Assembly: GCA_030734395.1 (NCBI GenBank)
Contig: JAUZTG010000034.1
Coordinates: 1,054,001 to 1,118,000, forward strand
Length of the DNA stretch: 64,000 nt
DNA from: Sarocladium kiliense
Lineage: Eukaryota; Ascomycota; Sordariomycetes; Hypocreales; Sarocladiaceae
Direction: 5' to 3'
Under the pieces are notes generated by a model. It did no database searches and was not told the DNA's origin. It was given only the letters and a program-made list of their open reading frames with translations. This document shows positions 46,526-59,082 of the stretch, in pieces. The position numbers and the translations under genes are program-made. Positions within the stretch are counted from its first letter, which is position 1, and each line of letters opens with the position of its first letter.

Positions 46526-49441
46526 TCATGACTTCACCGACCAGAGGTCCCTCGACCAACCCATCTCCCTTAGCTTCTTGTTACTCACTCCAGCTGACCG
46601 TCCTGCTCCTCCTGTAGCCACCGCCAGCGCCTTGCTGCATGCTGCGAACGCCTCGACCAGCTCCCTCATCCGGCCAGCCTCCATGAATGCAGCAGCGAGA
46701 TCTGAGTCCCCTTCGGCGATTGTTGATGCCAGCTCCATGCACTCGAGGTGGTAGTCTCTCGAGAGCGTGGTGCCCGCGAAGTGCAGTGCGCTGACGTACG
46801 CGAGGATGGTCTCTGTGAGGTAGGTTTGACGAAGGCGCAAAAGCTCCTTGTCGCCGGCTGAAGGGAAAGGTTAGTTAGCAATAGTCCATAGCGACATGGC
46901 AGGGATGAGTGGGGAAGCCGTAAGAAGTACTCACCAGCAATGCCTGTCAACAACCACTCAGACAGGAGAGGTTGCACTGAGTCCTTTGTTGCCTTCACTT
47001 CTGCCCCCATCTTCGCCCAGTATTCGCGATTGCTGGCCGGCGCCCTGCATCAGTGGTCAGCATGATCACATTCGCCTCTATCACAGACACTTCGAGGGAA
47101 TCATACTCAGCTGACAGCTCCACAAGAGACCCTATCGTCTCGAGGTTGTCCAGAACCCTGACGAGTGACTCTAGCTCCCTGAAATTGCGAGCGTCCAGCA
47201 TAACCTTCTGTGGGCTAACGCTGACGATACCATGGTCAGCCAGCTGGCCAGCCCAGAAGTTGACGTCAGTGAACATATAATCGTCCACCTCCTCCATGGT
47301 CAGGCCCATCGCCTTGATGATGTCGGCTGTCGTGACTCTCTCCAGGAGGTGACGAGCAGCTGTGAGGTGCATGTTACCTAGATTCTGATCAGTACCTGCG
47401 CTATCCACATTGGCAGCAAACACTCCCGTGACTTACTCAAGAAGAACTTGTAAGCCTGAGCTCCGTAGGCGAAAACGTCAGGCCAAGTCTCATCGATCAG
47501 CATCATCCACTCCAAGGAACGAGCCATATACTGATGGAGGTCCTCGACTTCATCCTCATCACTTCCGAAGAAATCTGCCTTGATTCCCTTTCCTGCACGT
47601 GCTGAACTTGGCTTGTCGTCCAAGATACTCAACTTCCGCTTGCCCACGCTCTGTGGCTTCGCCTGGCCCAGTCCCTTGAAGTAGACGGACGCCTGGAAGC
47701 GCACGTACTCGCCAATATCGATGCCGACCTTCTTCATCAGGCGGAGCTGGTTTCGTCTGGATTCGGGATCTGTCTCCAGGATCATGTTGCTTGTCAAGAC
47801 CTCGTAGCACCGCGGACGCTCCAAGACGGAGCAGTACAAGGGAATCAGCTCCTTGAGGTTTGCGCGCCGCAAGAATGTCGTGTATCCCGCCAAGGTGTTT
47901 CCCTGAACATCTTCTGCTGATGTTGCACCTGATCCATCCTGCTTGCCGTCCATGCTATCCAGAAGGGTGGTTAAGAGGAAGACATGAGCAACGATACGGA
48001 GGCCATCGAGGTCATTTGACTGGAAGAAGCTCTCCATGTTTGTGACAGACTGTGCCCTTGATGCTGATGCAAATATCAACTGGTCTTCTGCATCTGCGGT
48101 CTCGGAAATAGCACGCCCTTGATCGTAGAGGTACTTCCCAAGTTCGTTCGCGATCAAGGCCGCCTGTAATGCTTTGTTGGGCTCACGAGCTTCCTTCCCA
48201 AACTCAGGATGCGTCGCCAGTGAGCTGATCAGTTGAGCGCTAGCATCCTTGTCGGTGTGAAATTGAATGGTATCAAAAGTTGAGAAGGTTCCGGTCAAGT
48301 CGGACGCAACGTCTGCTGGGCAGAGGCTGAGTAGGAAGTGGTCGAATTGTGTCCGCAACAGTGAATTGTACTTGGCAAAGAGCTGATCGTCCCAATTCTT
48401 TGACACCTTTTCAACGCTCGGAACGTCGCCTGAAAGGACACCGTATACAGCTCGCTCGTAATCGTCAGTCCCGCCTTGACGAGCAAGACCATAGCACATC
48501 CGTCTCCAAAGAGCCAGAGAGCTTGCATCTGTATCAGGCACTGGATCCTTATCATCGACCGAGAGCAACATGGCCGACATGGAAATCGACCGCCACATCT
48601 CCGTTCGTTCTGCGCACCAATCTCGAATGGTATCCAGGCTACTGCCTCGCCTCAAGTGCTCGAAGCAACCGAGCCAGATGGCACGCTCGAAGAACTCATC
48701 TTGGGGTTGGAGCTTGCGGTCCTGCCTTGTAGTCGCGTCCGGGTCCAGCTGTGTCACCAGAGGGTCGCCTTTGCTTGTAGAGTGCGAATCAGACACATTG
48801 GGCGACTGCTTATCGAGTAATCCTGACCATGAGGTTACACCTTTACGCAGCTTGATTGATGATCGGGTATGTAGCCAACCGTGGGCAATGATGTCTCCTC
48901 TATCGGCATTCTGCTGCAGGTCTTGAACCAGATCGTCGATGTCGGGCCGCGATGCCGCATTGCTCTGTAGCCATTGAAGAACTGCACGTCTTTCTTGCGC
49001 CAATGTGTCTGACTCCAAGAACTGATGAAGCAGATCACCGGAAGTTGATTGTGCGGAAACGCTCTGGCGCAGTGATGCTTTGCCCTGTCGTTCAGCATAA
49101 CGCAAGGGTAGAAGACGCCGAAACAAGTCCCAGGTCTGTACTTCTTTTTCCAGTCGCCTAGTCTCCGCGCCCCTCTCCTCGGTATCGTTCGTGTAGTCGC
49201 CATCATCGCCTTCGACATCCATCTCGTCGTAGCTCAAACGTGCTCGTCGGGGATCATGGTGTGATAGTCGCCTGACCGCATTGTCGTAATATTTTTGAGG
49301 AAGTTCGAGAAGTCTTCGGCGCTTCTCGGCAGGCTTCAGCAGAGGCGAAAGGCAGTCGTCGAGGGCATTGGCGAACTCTTCGACCTCGGGTCCGCTCTCG
49401 ATGACTGAGAGCGGCGAAGCGTCATCCAGGTCTAGATCCAT
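46526..49441 (-). CDS. NUP84: Nuclear pore Y-complex nucleoporin Nup84/Nup107
   Basis: Exons 49441-47437, 47377-47107, 47044-46935 and 46857-46526 give 905 residues. Introns are 59, 62 and 77 bp. The start is ATG 49441; the open frame runs about 30 codons further upstream without another ATG. The acidic N-terminus is followed by an almost entirely helical protein with Nup84/Nup107 landmarks: EFFERAIWLGCFEHLR, LWRRMCYGLARQGGTDDYER, AVYGVLSGDVPSV, NLKELIPLYCSVLERPRCYE, and the C-terminal NMHLTAARHLLERV and FAGTTLSRDYHLECMELAS. It is a scaffold subunit of the outer ring of the nuclear pore. Length fits the longer Pezizomycotina form. Confidence 0.93.
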
Positions 49442-50130
49442 GACAATCGGATGTTCGAACTCGATATAACGTGCAACCGGTTGCTGTGATCGGCCAGCTG
49501 GGAGATTGGGGACCGTTGCGGGCTTGCACAAACCGTGCTCGATCAGATGGCAGCTGGCTTAGAGCTGCGAAGGGTGCAAAGGCACCTCGACATGCCACAG
49601 CCTCGATAATGCCGTCTCAAATAATCGATGTTCTACTTTCAAAGTGATAGGTGTAGCTTGTCGCGATGTTGCTGATTCTCCCTTTGTTGTTGAGGCTGTT
49701 GACTTCCCGTTGGCCCAGCGCGTCAGTGAAGCTTTGTTGCAGGGTTCCTAAGCTCTAACTTGCATCTCTCACCACCAACGCTTCCACCGTATCGCAAACC
49801 CGGGGATATGCAGCAAAGCAGCACCACGTCCACCATTGCTGAAAATTCACAACATGCGCGGCTGGGAACTTTTCTCTTTCTTTTTCTTCTTCACACAAAT
49901 GTCATCGGCATCCCTATTAGAGTCTCGGAACTGGTACTTCAATGCTGGTTCAGGTCCCATGAGGACCTCTTGCGCGCTCAAGGATCGCCTAGATAAATTC
50001 GTGCTCTTCAAAAAGTTGCCATAGTTGCTCTCGAAGCCGGTTGACGCACGAAGACGAGCGCCACATTCTAACCAAGGGTTGCCCATCAAGTAAAAAGCCC
50101 ACACTTGCTCCAGAGTTCTAAGATGCGTTC
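49442..50130. other. Intergenic, NUP84 promoter
   Basis: 690 bp between the NUP84 start and the CMC4 stop, both on the minus strand. A T-rich stretch at 49870-49895 is notable. No gene is supported. Confidence 0.45.
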
Positions 50131-50529
50131 TTACTGCCCTTCCTCCTGCTGCTTCAGTTTCAGTTGCAAGAGATCAGGTTTCGGACAGCTCGTCGTGGAA
50201 GCTTCCTCTCCGTAACGCCTGTAGAAAGCGTCGCAGCACTCGTACAGCGCGTTGATGACATTCTGGCACTTCGTCTCATTGTAGTTGCTCTTCGTCAGAC
50301 AATCTGGGGAGACATCAGCCAGATCTCACGGGTCTGCCCGTTTGCTAACAAACCTTGAATAGCACACTGCGTCTCGTCAATATTCAGGCCGCTGATGGGG
50401 GCTTCAAGTCAATACAGTACTAACAGCTCTAGGATGGCAAGGCGGCTTTGCGTCTACGTCGTCTCGTGGGGCCTACACGGGAGCTCTGTCAGAAAGGTTG
50501 TGTAGCTCATGAATGGAACAACAGACCAT
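50131..50529 (-). CDS. CMC4: Twin-CX9C mitochondrial protein Cmc4, with a 13-nt micro-exon
   Basis: Exons 50529-50527 (ATG only, provisional), 50472-50425, 50366-50354 (13 nt) and 50303-50131 give 78 residues. Joining them restores the family signature: KPPCHPRA from exon 2, CAIQ from the micro-exon, then DCLTKSNYNETKCQNVINAL, YECCDAFYRRYGEEA and CPKPDLLQLKLKQQ. The two CX9C pairs are complete. Cmc4 is imported into the mitochondrial intermembrane space by the Mia40 relay and belongs to the set needed for respiratory chain biogenesis. The last three exons are secure. The first rests on a weak donor (GTCTGT) and on the absence of any in-frame ATG in exon 2. Confidence 0.85.
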
Positions 50530-50958
50530 GGCTTCCTCAGATCCTGCGTCCTCGGTTCTGTTACGTCGTAATTGAGTCGATCAATTAATGCGGCACAATG
50601 CTCAGTTGCTGAAGGGACTTCGTTCTGAAGCACTTAGAGGAAAAGATCAAGATCCCGTAAATGAGCGACTGAACGTTGTTATGTCGAGGTTCCACTGATG
50701 ATGAAGGAGTCAACAGTCGACCATGGAGATACTGATGTGCAGGGTAGCCAAGAACGAACAGTTTCACGTGCCATGCTGAGGTCGCGACACCCAACGTCAT
50801 CGAGAGCCGGGCGGTATCGTCACCGAGTGAGTGGCCCACTCACCTAAAGCTACAAGATCAGATGAGGCCCGGAGTTACCGCACCGTTGCTCCTGCAAACT
50901 TTCGGCAATAGTTCAAAGCCCGTTACTTCCTTTACTCGGATAAGAAATCCCCATCAAT
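50530..50958. promoter_or_regulatory. Divergent upstream region of CMC4 and DGA1
   Basis: 430 bp separate the two divergent starts and should hold both promoters. No coding region is supported. Confidence 0.5.
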
Positions 50959-52426
50959 ATGCCGAGCTCCGATCCAGAAACCACCGTGCCGGTGCCGAAT
51001 GGTAGGTGATGAGTGCCTGAAACGAACGCGACACGACGAGGCTGACCCTGAACATGACACAGCACACGAAGTGGCCACTGATGAGAAGGTGACAACGATT
51101 TCAAACCCAGACGACAAGCCAGAGCCTCAAGTAAACGGCAACGTCACAATCGTAAGACAGCACCAGAGGACTCTGACCCTGCCTCATAACTCATCGACAC
51201 CAGCTGACATTTCCTTCCTGAAGCACACCAGTGCCTCTTTAACGAATGGCAATACCTCGAGCTCAACCACAAATGGCGACTTGAAATCTTACGCGGCTGC
51301 AGCGGCATCTGGGATTAGCAATGACTCCAGCCTTACACAGCGGCGGCGAAGCGCGCTGCCGTCGTCACTCCCTGAGCATGAGGATGCTGCATACGAAGCA
51401 GGAGGCATTCGTTTCGCGCCTGTCAAAGTACCACTCGTTCGCCGTCTGCAGACAGCTGCAGTGCTGTTCCATTGCATGGGAATTGTCATCTTCGTGTCGG
51501 CATTTTGGTTTACTTGCGCAAACCCTTTCAGCTGGCCCATTCTCGTTCCCTACTTGATTCACCTCTCTGTGTCTACCGCAGCGACCAACGGCAAACTGGC
51601 GTACCGCTCCGAGTTTCTACGATCACTCTACGTATGGAAGCTGTTCGCTGGATACTTTCCCGCCAAGTTGCATAGGACCCATGAGCTTTCGCCCAAGAAG
51701 AAATACATCTTTGGCTATCACCCACACGGAATCATTTCTCATGGCGCATGGCTCGCGTTTGCAACGAACGCATTGGGCTTCTCTGAGAAGTTCCCAGGCA
51801 TTACGAACACTCTCCTGACGTTGGACTCCAATTTTCGTCTACCGTTCTACCGTGATTGGGTTTTGGGTATGGGCCTCAGGTCCGTGTCGAAGGAGTCCAT
51901 TTTCAACATCCTCAGCAAGGGAGGACCACGTAACGATGGTGAGGGCAGGGCTGTGACCATCGTCATTGGTGGTGCCAGAGAGTCACTCGAGGCCCAGCCT
52001 GGCAGCCTACGCCTCATCCTAGAGGGGCGTAAGGGGTTTGTCAAAATGGCACTTCGAACTGGTGCAGACCTTGTCCCAGTCATTGGCTTTGGCGAAAATG
52101 ACCTTTATGATCAACTGAGCCCAAAGGCGCATCCAATGGTCGCTAAAATCCAGATGTTGATCCTGAAGGTTTTCAAGTTTACTGTCCCTGCTCTTCACGG
52201 CCGAGGCGTACTTAACTACGATGTCGGGCTCATGCCTTACCGTCGTGCAGTCAATATTGTCGTTGGCAAGCCGATCGATGTTGGCGGATCTCACGGTGTT
52301 CAGCCTGATCAGGCGGATATCGATCGCGTGCACCAGTTATACGTCGAAGAAGTCATCAGGCTGTGGGAGACCTACAAAGACCAATTCGCCAAGGCAAGAA
52401 CTAGCGAGTTGGAGATCATATCCTGA
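50959..52426 (+). CDS. DGA1: Diacylglycerol O-acyltransferase, DGAT2 type
   Basis: Exons 50959-51001 and 51063-52426, separated by a 61-bp intron, give 468 residues. The start is ATG 50959. The first 140 residues are hydrophilic and Ser/Thr-rich. Two adjacent hydrophobic segments follow (TAAVLFHCMGIVIFVSAFW; PFSWPILVPYLIHLS), the membrane hairpin of the family. The catalytic HPHG lies in KKKYIFGYHPHGIISHG near residue 233. Further landmarks are IVIGGARESLEAQPG, GRKGFVKMALRTGADLVPVI and FGENDLY. The enzyme makes triacylglycerol from acyl-CoA and diacylglycerol in the ER and on lipid droplets. The C-terminus ends with a helical region. Confidence 0.95.
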
Positions 52427-52846
52427 TGCTATGGATAGTTTGCGATTTCATCTTCTCTATGTTCGGACGGGATATGGGGGGAAAACTGAAGGGTTGGTTA
52501 CTTGGATCAGGGCTAGAACTTGAACCACGGCTGAGGATGGCACCACAACTAGCTCTTAAAGTCACAGACTAGAAATGCCTTACCAGACATATTGATGCCA
52601 TTTTCCAACCCGGTTCATAAAAATTCCATCACTCCATTGTATGATGGCAGTGTAGTGACGAGTTGAGAAGGTCATTAACAGGCACACGTGACTTCGCGTT
52701 TCAAGGTTGAAGGTCATCGCGTCATTCGTCGCGCCCTTGCAGTTTCTGAGCAAAAGTAATCCAACCGCCACCATCGTTCATCATCCTTCACAGCACGTAA
52801 ACGTAAAGTGCGATAATCCTTCAGAGGCATCGGGCTCTTTCTCACA
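52427..52846. other. Intergenic between tandem genes
   Basis: 420 bp between the acyltransferase stop and the APN1 start. Presumed terminator and promoter; nothing else is seen. Confidence 0.5.
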
Positions 52847-54260
52847 ATGCCTCGTGCGTCTCCCCGCAAGAGGGCAGCGGTCAATTATGACGAGGACGAA
52901 CCGTCGTCGCAGAGCGTGGTTAGCAAGATCGCAGATAAGGCCAAGAGCATTGCGAAGCACTCTACCTCTAAGCGCAAGGCAGAATCAGAAGAGCAGCCTC
53001 CTGTCCAAACAAACGGTACCAAGGGGGTAAAGAAACGGAGAACAAAGGCCGAGAAGGAAGAGGACGCGATGCCACTTGCGCCGAGGACTGCCGTTGCATC
53101 GTTGCAAAAGCAGATGCACATTGGAGCGCACGTCAGCGCTGCTGGAGGTCCGTGAATTTTGACCGATCCACAAGTCTTGACTGACGATAATCAAGGTGTT
53201 CAAAACGCTGTCACAAATGCCATACAGATTGGCGCGAATTCCTTTGCCCTCTTCCTCAAGTCCCAACGCAAATGGGACAACCCACCACTCAGCACTGAGG
53301 CCAAGGACCTTTTTATCAGCGCCTGTAAGCACCACGAATACAATGCTGCAGAGCATGCCGTACCGCACGGTTCGTACCTCGTGAATCTTGCTCAGCCAGA
53401 CCCGACCAAGGCCGAACAGGCGTACAAGGGGTTCCTTGATGACCTGAAGCGCTGCGAAGCCCTCGGCATCAGACTATACAACTTTCATCCGGGGACAACT
53501 GGTGGCGAGCCGCGCCCCGAGGCCATTGGAAGGATTGCAGCGCAGTTGAACAAGGCGCATAAGGAGACAGAGACAGTTATCACGCTGTTGGAAAACATGG
53601 CTGGCGCGGGTAATGTAATTGGCAATAGTTGGGAGGACCTCAGGGATATTATTGAGCTTGTGGAAGACAAGTCAAGGGTCGGTGTTTGCATTGATACATG
53701 CCACGCTTTCGCTGCTGGTCATGATCTACGCTCACCTGAGGCGTTCTCGGGAACGATGAGCGCCTTCGACCATATTGTTGGCGAGAAATATCTAAAAGCC
53801 TTCCATGGTAAGATCTACTGTGCCACGAATGGGACACGATATATTGATGCAAATCGCAGTCAACGACAGCAAGGCTCCTTTCAAGTCCAACCGCGACCTT
53901 CATGCCAACATCGGCACTGGCTTTCTGGGCCTGCGCGCATTCCACAACTTGATGAACCACGCGCCATCTGCAGGCAAGCCGATGGTCTTGGAGACACCCA
54001 TTGATCGCAAGGATGAGAAAGGGAAGACAGTAGAGGACAAGCAGGTGTGGGCAGACGAAATCAAGCTCCTGGAGAGATTGGTGGGAATGGATGCAGATAG
54101 CAAAGAGTTTACCGACTTAGAGTCGGAGCTTTGGAAGAAGGGAGAAGCCGAGAGGAAGAGGATACAGGATCAGGTCGACAAGAAGGCGGAGAAGGACGCA
54201 AAGAAGGGCACTCGTGGAAAGAAGAAGAAGGGCAAAGCCAGCGATGATGATAGTGATTAG
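52847..54260 (+). CDS. APN1: AP endonuclease 1 (endonuclease IV family)
   Basis: Exons 52847-53147, 53196-53807 and 53860-54260 give 437 residues. Introns are 48 and 52 bp. The basic N-terminus (PRKRAAVN; KKRRTKAEKEE) is a likely nuclear signal. The TIM-barrel metal site is complete: IGAHVSAAG, LYNFHPGTTGG, ITLLENMAG, GVCIDTCHAFAAGHDLR, HVNDSKAPFKSNRDLHANIG and PMVLETPIDR supply the His, Glu and Asp ligands for three zinc ions. It cuts DNA 5' of abasic sites and trims blocked 3' ends in base-excision repair. The C-terminus has a Lys-rich tail (KKGTRGKKKKGKASDDDSD), as in yeast Apn1, where it directs nuclear import. Confidence 0.96.
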
Positions 54261-56406
54261 CTGTAACATGAGTTGGGCCGAAAATGTCAACTTTAGCCCA
54301 GCCTTCAAGAGCACCCTGGCAAGACTGAGTCGAGATAACAACTGAATTCGTTCTTCTTCACACAGACCCCGAGTCCACCATCAGCCTGGGGGCAGGAGCT
54401 AGTAGGATCTCATGTCGAATCGGAAGTCCTCGCTCGCACTCATGACTCTGCTTCAACATCAAGTCACCGCTCCGGCAATATTCAGCGCCTCTAGCTGCAA
54501 CGGCAGAAGAGTAGCCCGAAAACACCATATGAGCGGAACCCTTTCGCTTCAATCGTTTCACATGAGGGGGAGTTGCCTATCATCGACAGGCTATCGCCAC
54601 AATAGAACATCACTTCCAGGATATAGTCACGGTGGTCTGTGCAGGGTAGGCCAGCTGCCACAGCGAAACGGGTGGCCAAAATTAGGTTCATTGCAGATGG
54701 ATGCTCCAGACACCACAAGAAAGTTGACCAGACTCCAGAACGAGCCGGAACCAAACCTCCAACAATGAAACGTTCATGGATCCCTCGTGGCAGCCAGGGA
54801 CCGCCCCGGCCGTATTTTGCCACATCATCTCCGTCCCCTGGAAGCCGACCCATTTACCGAGTTTACCGCCGAACGAGCGCCGTAACCTTCTTCCCTGAGG
54901 ACGATCACACACGGCGAAGCCACAGAGAAAAGGAACTTTCGAGATCTGGAGCAGTAACGGAAATTTCCACATTTTCTTTGAATTGTGGCGGATATCTGGC
55001 AAATGAGGATTGGCAAGATGAAATGAAAAGAGAGAGGGGGGGGGGGGGGGGCGTTTTGGTGCTGCCTAAGTCTGTCGTCCTAGGGAGAGGGATCGGCAGT
55101 TAAGCCATGTCGGGGAGAGGGGCGGGCAGACAGAGATGTTCTCGATGCCCATCCTTCAACTCGCAGCACGGAATACCTAATGCCCATGCCTACACGACCA
55201 CGCGCAGGACGTGGCTTGAGGGGATGAGATTTAGTGCGCGATCGCGCGCTCGTAGTTGCTTACAGTTTGGGTCCGCGGCTGGGACATCACGGTATCTCTT
55301 ATGTGTTTTCCCCTCACATCACACATCTGAACATGGAGACACACATATCGCATTTTGGGATTATCGTACCATGACATCCAGCCGTTGACATTGGCAAGGC
55401 CTGTAAGGGAAAGCAGCACCGTCCCAATCTCGGGGATGCCGCCGTCCAAAGTCCCAAGGTCCGTACCAATCGTGGATGTGTGGACAATCATGATCGCAGA
55501 CAAGATGGCCAGCGGACGCGCCGAAGCTGGGCTTGTCATCCAAACATGGCCATCATCTCCATAAGATGCCTGTCCGGACCCTGCATGTCTCACACGCCAG
55601 CTGGGCCTTGTGATGGGCACAGGCGGTTCTGTTTCCCACATCTCGCCAAAGTCGCCGGGCGGGGATGCTTGATTGGGCAATGCCAGTGGCTGCACAGAGC
55701 CAGGGGAGCAGCCACAATGGGAGGCTGACATGGGCTGGTTCGCTGAGGCGAGGAGGGGATTTCGCTCAAAGGAGCCGGGATGGTGGAGCATTCATCCTAA
55801 TGAGGGCGGCCCAGAGACCAAACAAGAGGGGTGCGCGCCCGGACTGGTGATGAGGGAGAATTGTGGCTGGGGAAAGACAACGTTGCTACGCTATCGATTT
55901 GCTGATGAGTCGAGGTGAGTTGTCCGCTGGGCGCTGCATGTTCGCTGCTGAAGACCATGCCGTCACCCGACGATCAGCGCGTAACAACTCCCGGCAACAG
56001 TGACGTCCGTGAAGGGAAGAGAGATGGCCACCATAATCACCGATCGCATCGTGAACATTTGGGTGGGCGATCCTCTTACCCAGCGACAGTGGCCAATCCA
56101 AGATACATACGTCACAACAGACAGGCCACTTGCGTGTAGACACGAATTTGCCTCCTCCTCAAAAGTAAAGCCTCAGTAATGATACTCTTGGTGGAGATAA
56201 GTGCACATACAACTGCATTGGCCATCGAAGCCCTTCGTCAATGGCGTCCGGGCCGCACAGGTCCCGATGCGACGGCTTGAAAGTCAAAACCTTCCTGTGC
56301 AGCAACACCCAACCAGATGATGGAGATACGGAAGCGAGGACCGGTAGCGGGAACTCATGGGCGGTTGTTAAGGCGTATTAAGCCGATTGCTTTCAACGAT
56401 CAGCGC
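54261..56406. other. Intergenic, no supported gene
   Basis: 2.1 kb between APN1 and tRNA-Pro. Open frames are short and unrelated to known families. It includes the G16 tract at 55036-55051. Confidence 0.45.
55036..55051 (+). repeat. G16 homopolymer
   Basis: Sixteen consecutive G residues follow an AGAGAG stretch in non-coding DNA. The length is prone to sequencing and replication error and could form a G-quadruplex. Confidence 0.85.
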
Positions 56407-56495
56407 GGCTTGGTGGTTTAGTGGTATAATACTCGCTTAGGGTTACACCTTAAGTCGATTGCGAGTGGTCCCGGGTTCGATTCCCGGCCAAGCCC
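56407..56495 (+). tRNA. tRNA-Pro (anticodon AGG) with a 17-nt intron
   Basis: The acceptor stem is GGCTTGG/CCAAGCC, box A TGGTTTAGTGG, anticodon stem CTCGC/GCGAG and T-arm CCGGG-TTCGATT-CCCGG. The anticodon AGG is at 56439-56441. One base after it, at the standard position, lies a 17-nt intron (56443-56459); removal leaves the seven-base loop TTAGGGT and a 72-base mature tRNA. The intron contains CCTTAA, partly complementary to the anticodon loop, as in eukaryotic tRNA introns. The discriminator is C and a T5 terminator follows. Confidence 0.93.
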
Positions 56496-56499
56496 GTCC

Positions 56500-56504
56500 T
56501 TTTT
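56500..56504 (+). terminator. Pol III terminator of tRNA-Pro
   Basis: TTTTT begins five bases after the tRNA 3' end. Confidence 0.75.
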
Positions 56505-59082
56505 GTCTTCTCCTGCGACATATGCATCTGTTTTTACTTTTTGGGCGATCTGTCGTTCGTTATTCGTCTGCCTTGCGAAGACTGCAGAAGGGATGTTGTG
56601 GCGTAGGCGTAGGCGTGCTGAGGGTTCACATTTCGAGGCTGTAGCAATATCACCAAAGTATGGCCCAATTAAGCCTACAATAGACTAGGTTGCGAATCCA
56701 TCTTTCCAAATCATGACGATGCTGAGTCCGACTATTTGTGACTAGCAGGAGACGGAGACAGGCTCACGTGCCTTGCCTGGTCTCTGTTCAATGTCCTTGC
56801 CCAGTTCCCTGTGGGTTTGTATTGTACGACAACAAGCAGCTGATGGTCCAGGTCCGTCGTCCGTGGTGGACCTAAGATAAACATCAACCCAGTTTTCCAG
56901 CCTATGCCGTCACAGTAGCAAGGAGGGACAGTCTTGCAACATCGAACGCCACAATACGAGGCACATCAATATAACACTTCATCATCATCATCCAGTTATC
57001 TGCCAATCCGCATTCTTGCTTCTCCATCCCAAGCGCCGTCTTAGTGGCCGCGCGACTTTCGGAAGCACCAGCCACCGAGAGACCATTGACGTCGTGAGGT
57101 CAAGTGTGGCCGTGCCACTGTTCCCTCGTGGTGGTGGCCCGCTGCCCTGTGAAAACAGGCTTCAGCTGGGCAGCACCGCCACTCGACTGGGGTCTAGGGC
57201 GTGCATCAGTCGCTTTGCCCCTCCACCCCATCCCCATTCCGGGCTTGCTTCTGTTGATGGACGGCGACCACGTCGATGGTGGGCAGATCTGATGAACATG
57301 TTCTTTACCCTGGCCGGCCAGTGTTTCTTGCTTTTTTGGACAGCCGGCCAGCAGGTTGGTGGATTTGTGTGGCGAGACCAGGTGTGGTAGGGCTTCAGTT
57401 GTCAAGCAAGACATGCGTTGAGCAGATGGTCCGTGGCCTCAAAGCTGCGCCCAGGTCAATAACACTGGCACCAGCCCCCAGTCCGTCACGTTGGTATTCC
57501 CCAACCGCACCCCCCCTGAGGCGTTAGTCTCTTAGGCTGCCCACGCGCAGAAGTCGTGTCTAGCTAGCTTCGGTACATTACCCGAGCCTCAGAACCGTCC
57601 AAGACGGACGGACGGGGACCCTGGGAAGAAATCTGTGACAACAAACGGTGAGTTGTATTATTATGAACAAGCCAGTGTAAAGCACGAGGCCCCTTGGTAA
57701 AATAGGACGAGCCTTGCGCCTCTATTGGAAGGCATGAGCTTGTATAGTCGACTGCCTGTTAATAGTGGCGTGTCGCGTATTGAAAGGGCTGGTGACATGT
57801 CAAGACAGCCAGACAGACCCACGACTTCGGCTCGATGTCAATATCATCTCCCGACAATGCTACCTTTCAGGTAATAATACATTCTTACTGAACCAATGTC
57901 CCGGCATCCCAGCGACAAGGTTCGAAAGGGCAGGCGTCCAATGACAACCAGCCACAGGCCGTTTCGGGGCCGCCATTCGCCTCAGCCCTCTCCATCTGGG
58001 ACAATCCTGGCACTGCTTCCCGTTTTGTCCACTGAGGATCGTGTTTCGAGCACTAAGGCATGAGTCGCCTCCTCGCGATCCTGGACGATGAGTGGCTTGC
58101 CGTTTCATGAGCCGTGGGGATGGACAGTCAGAAACAAGATGAGGCCTGTTGTCGTTGAGCCACAGTGGCCCGTCGCGCTGGCCTTTGTGTCGTCTGTGCC
58201 ACACCCTCGGCTGGAAGTACCTGAGGCTCAAGTCTCGAAGCAGTGCCCCAGCCACCTGAGTTCGCGGCAGCAGGTGGCGCCTCCCACCGTTCTGTGGCGG
58301 GGTGCCGCACCGCCTCCTTCAACTTGGTACCTGCGACTCAGGTACCGCTTGCGTCCAGCGCCTCAGCTCCGGGCCACCCCCCTCCCCCCAAGAGTCAAGC
58401 CCCAGCAGCCGTTGCCGTATTGAGGGCGACTCGAGGAGAGTCTTCTCCCGCCTCCCTCTGATTCTTCTCCCCTTCGCATCAACACGACGCAGCCACACAT
58501 CCCCTACCCACACACACCACTTCTCCATCTGCACCTTCACGCCTCTTCTCACTCCCACCATCTGATCCGAGCCTGGCACCAACCACACCCTCTTCAGCCA
58601 AGCCTGACCTCACCTGGCGCCGCCAACCCTGGCTCCTTGTCCCCTCTGTCGCTGCGCTATTGTTGCTGCTGGTGCACTACTCACTGTCAGTGACTCGTGG
58701 CGCTGTGACCAGAGCTTTACACATCCTCTTCCCTCTCTTTCTCATCCTCCATCAACACCTTCCTATCTCTATACACAAACTGGACACCCCAAAAGCATCA
58801 TTGCACGTTCCTTTGCCAGTTACTCACATGACACGGGACTGAACGTGTCTGTGCTTGCTCTAAAACACTCCTTGCCAGCGGTCCTTCGACGCGCACGCCC
58901 TTCATCCGCCTATCTAACCACCACCAGCCGAAAAAACAGCTCTCGCCACACACGACTCTCCAGCCACACCTTGCAACTCGCCCGCCCCGATATGTGTACT
59001 TGATCCATCGCGACAGCGAAAACTATCCGCGAACAACATCTCGCCCCCAAAAACTTCTGGCCCTGCCAGTAGAGCCGTTTTC
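56505..59082. promoter_or_regulatory. Long upstream region and C/T-rich leader of the C2H2 gene
   Basis: 2.6 kb without a supported gene. From about 58340 to 59080 the top strand is strongly C/T-rich (CCCCTCCCCCC; repeated CTCTTC and CACCAC), as in long 5' leaders of fungal regulators. Several upstream ATGs exist, so short upstream open frames may act on translation. Confidence 0.45.
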
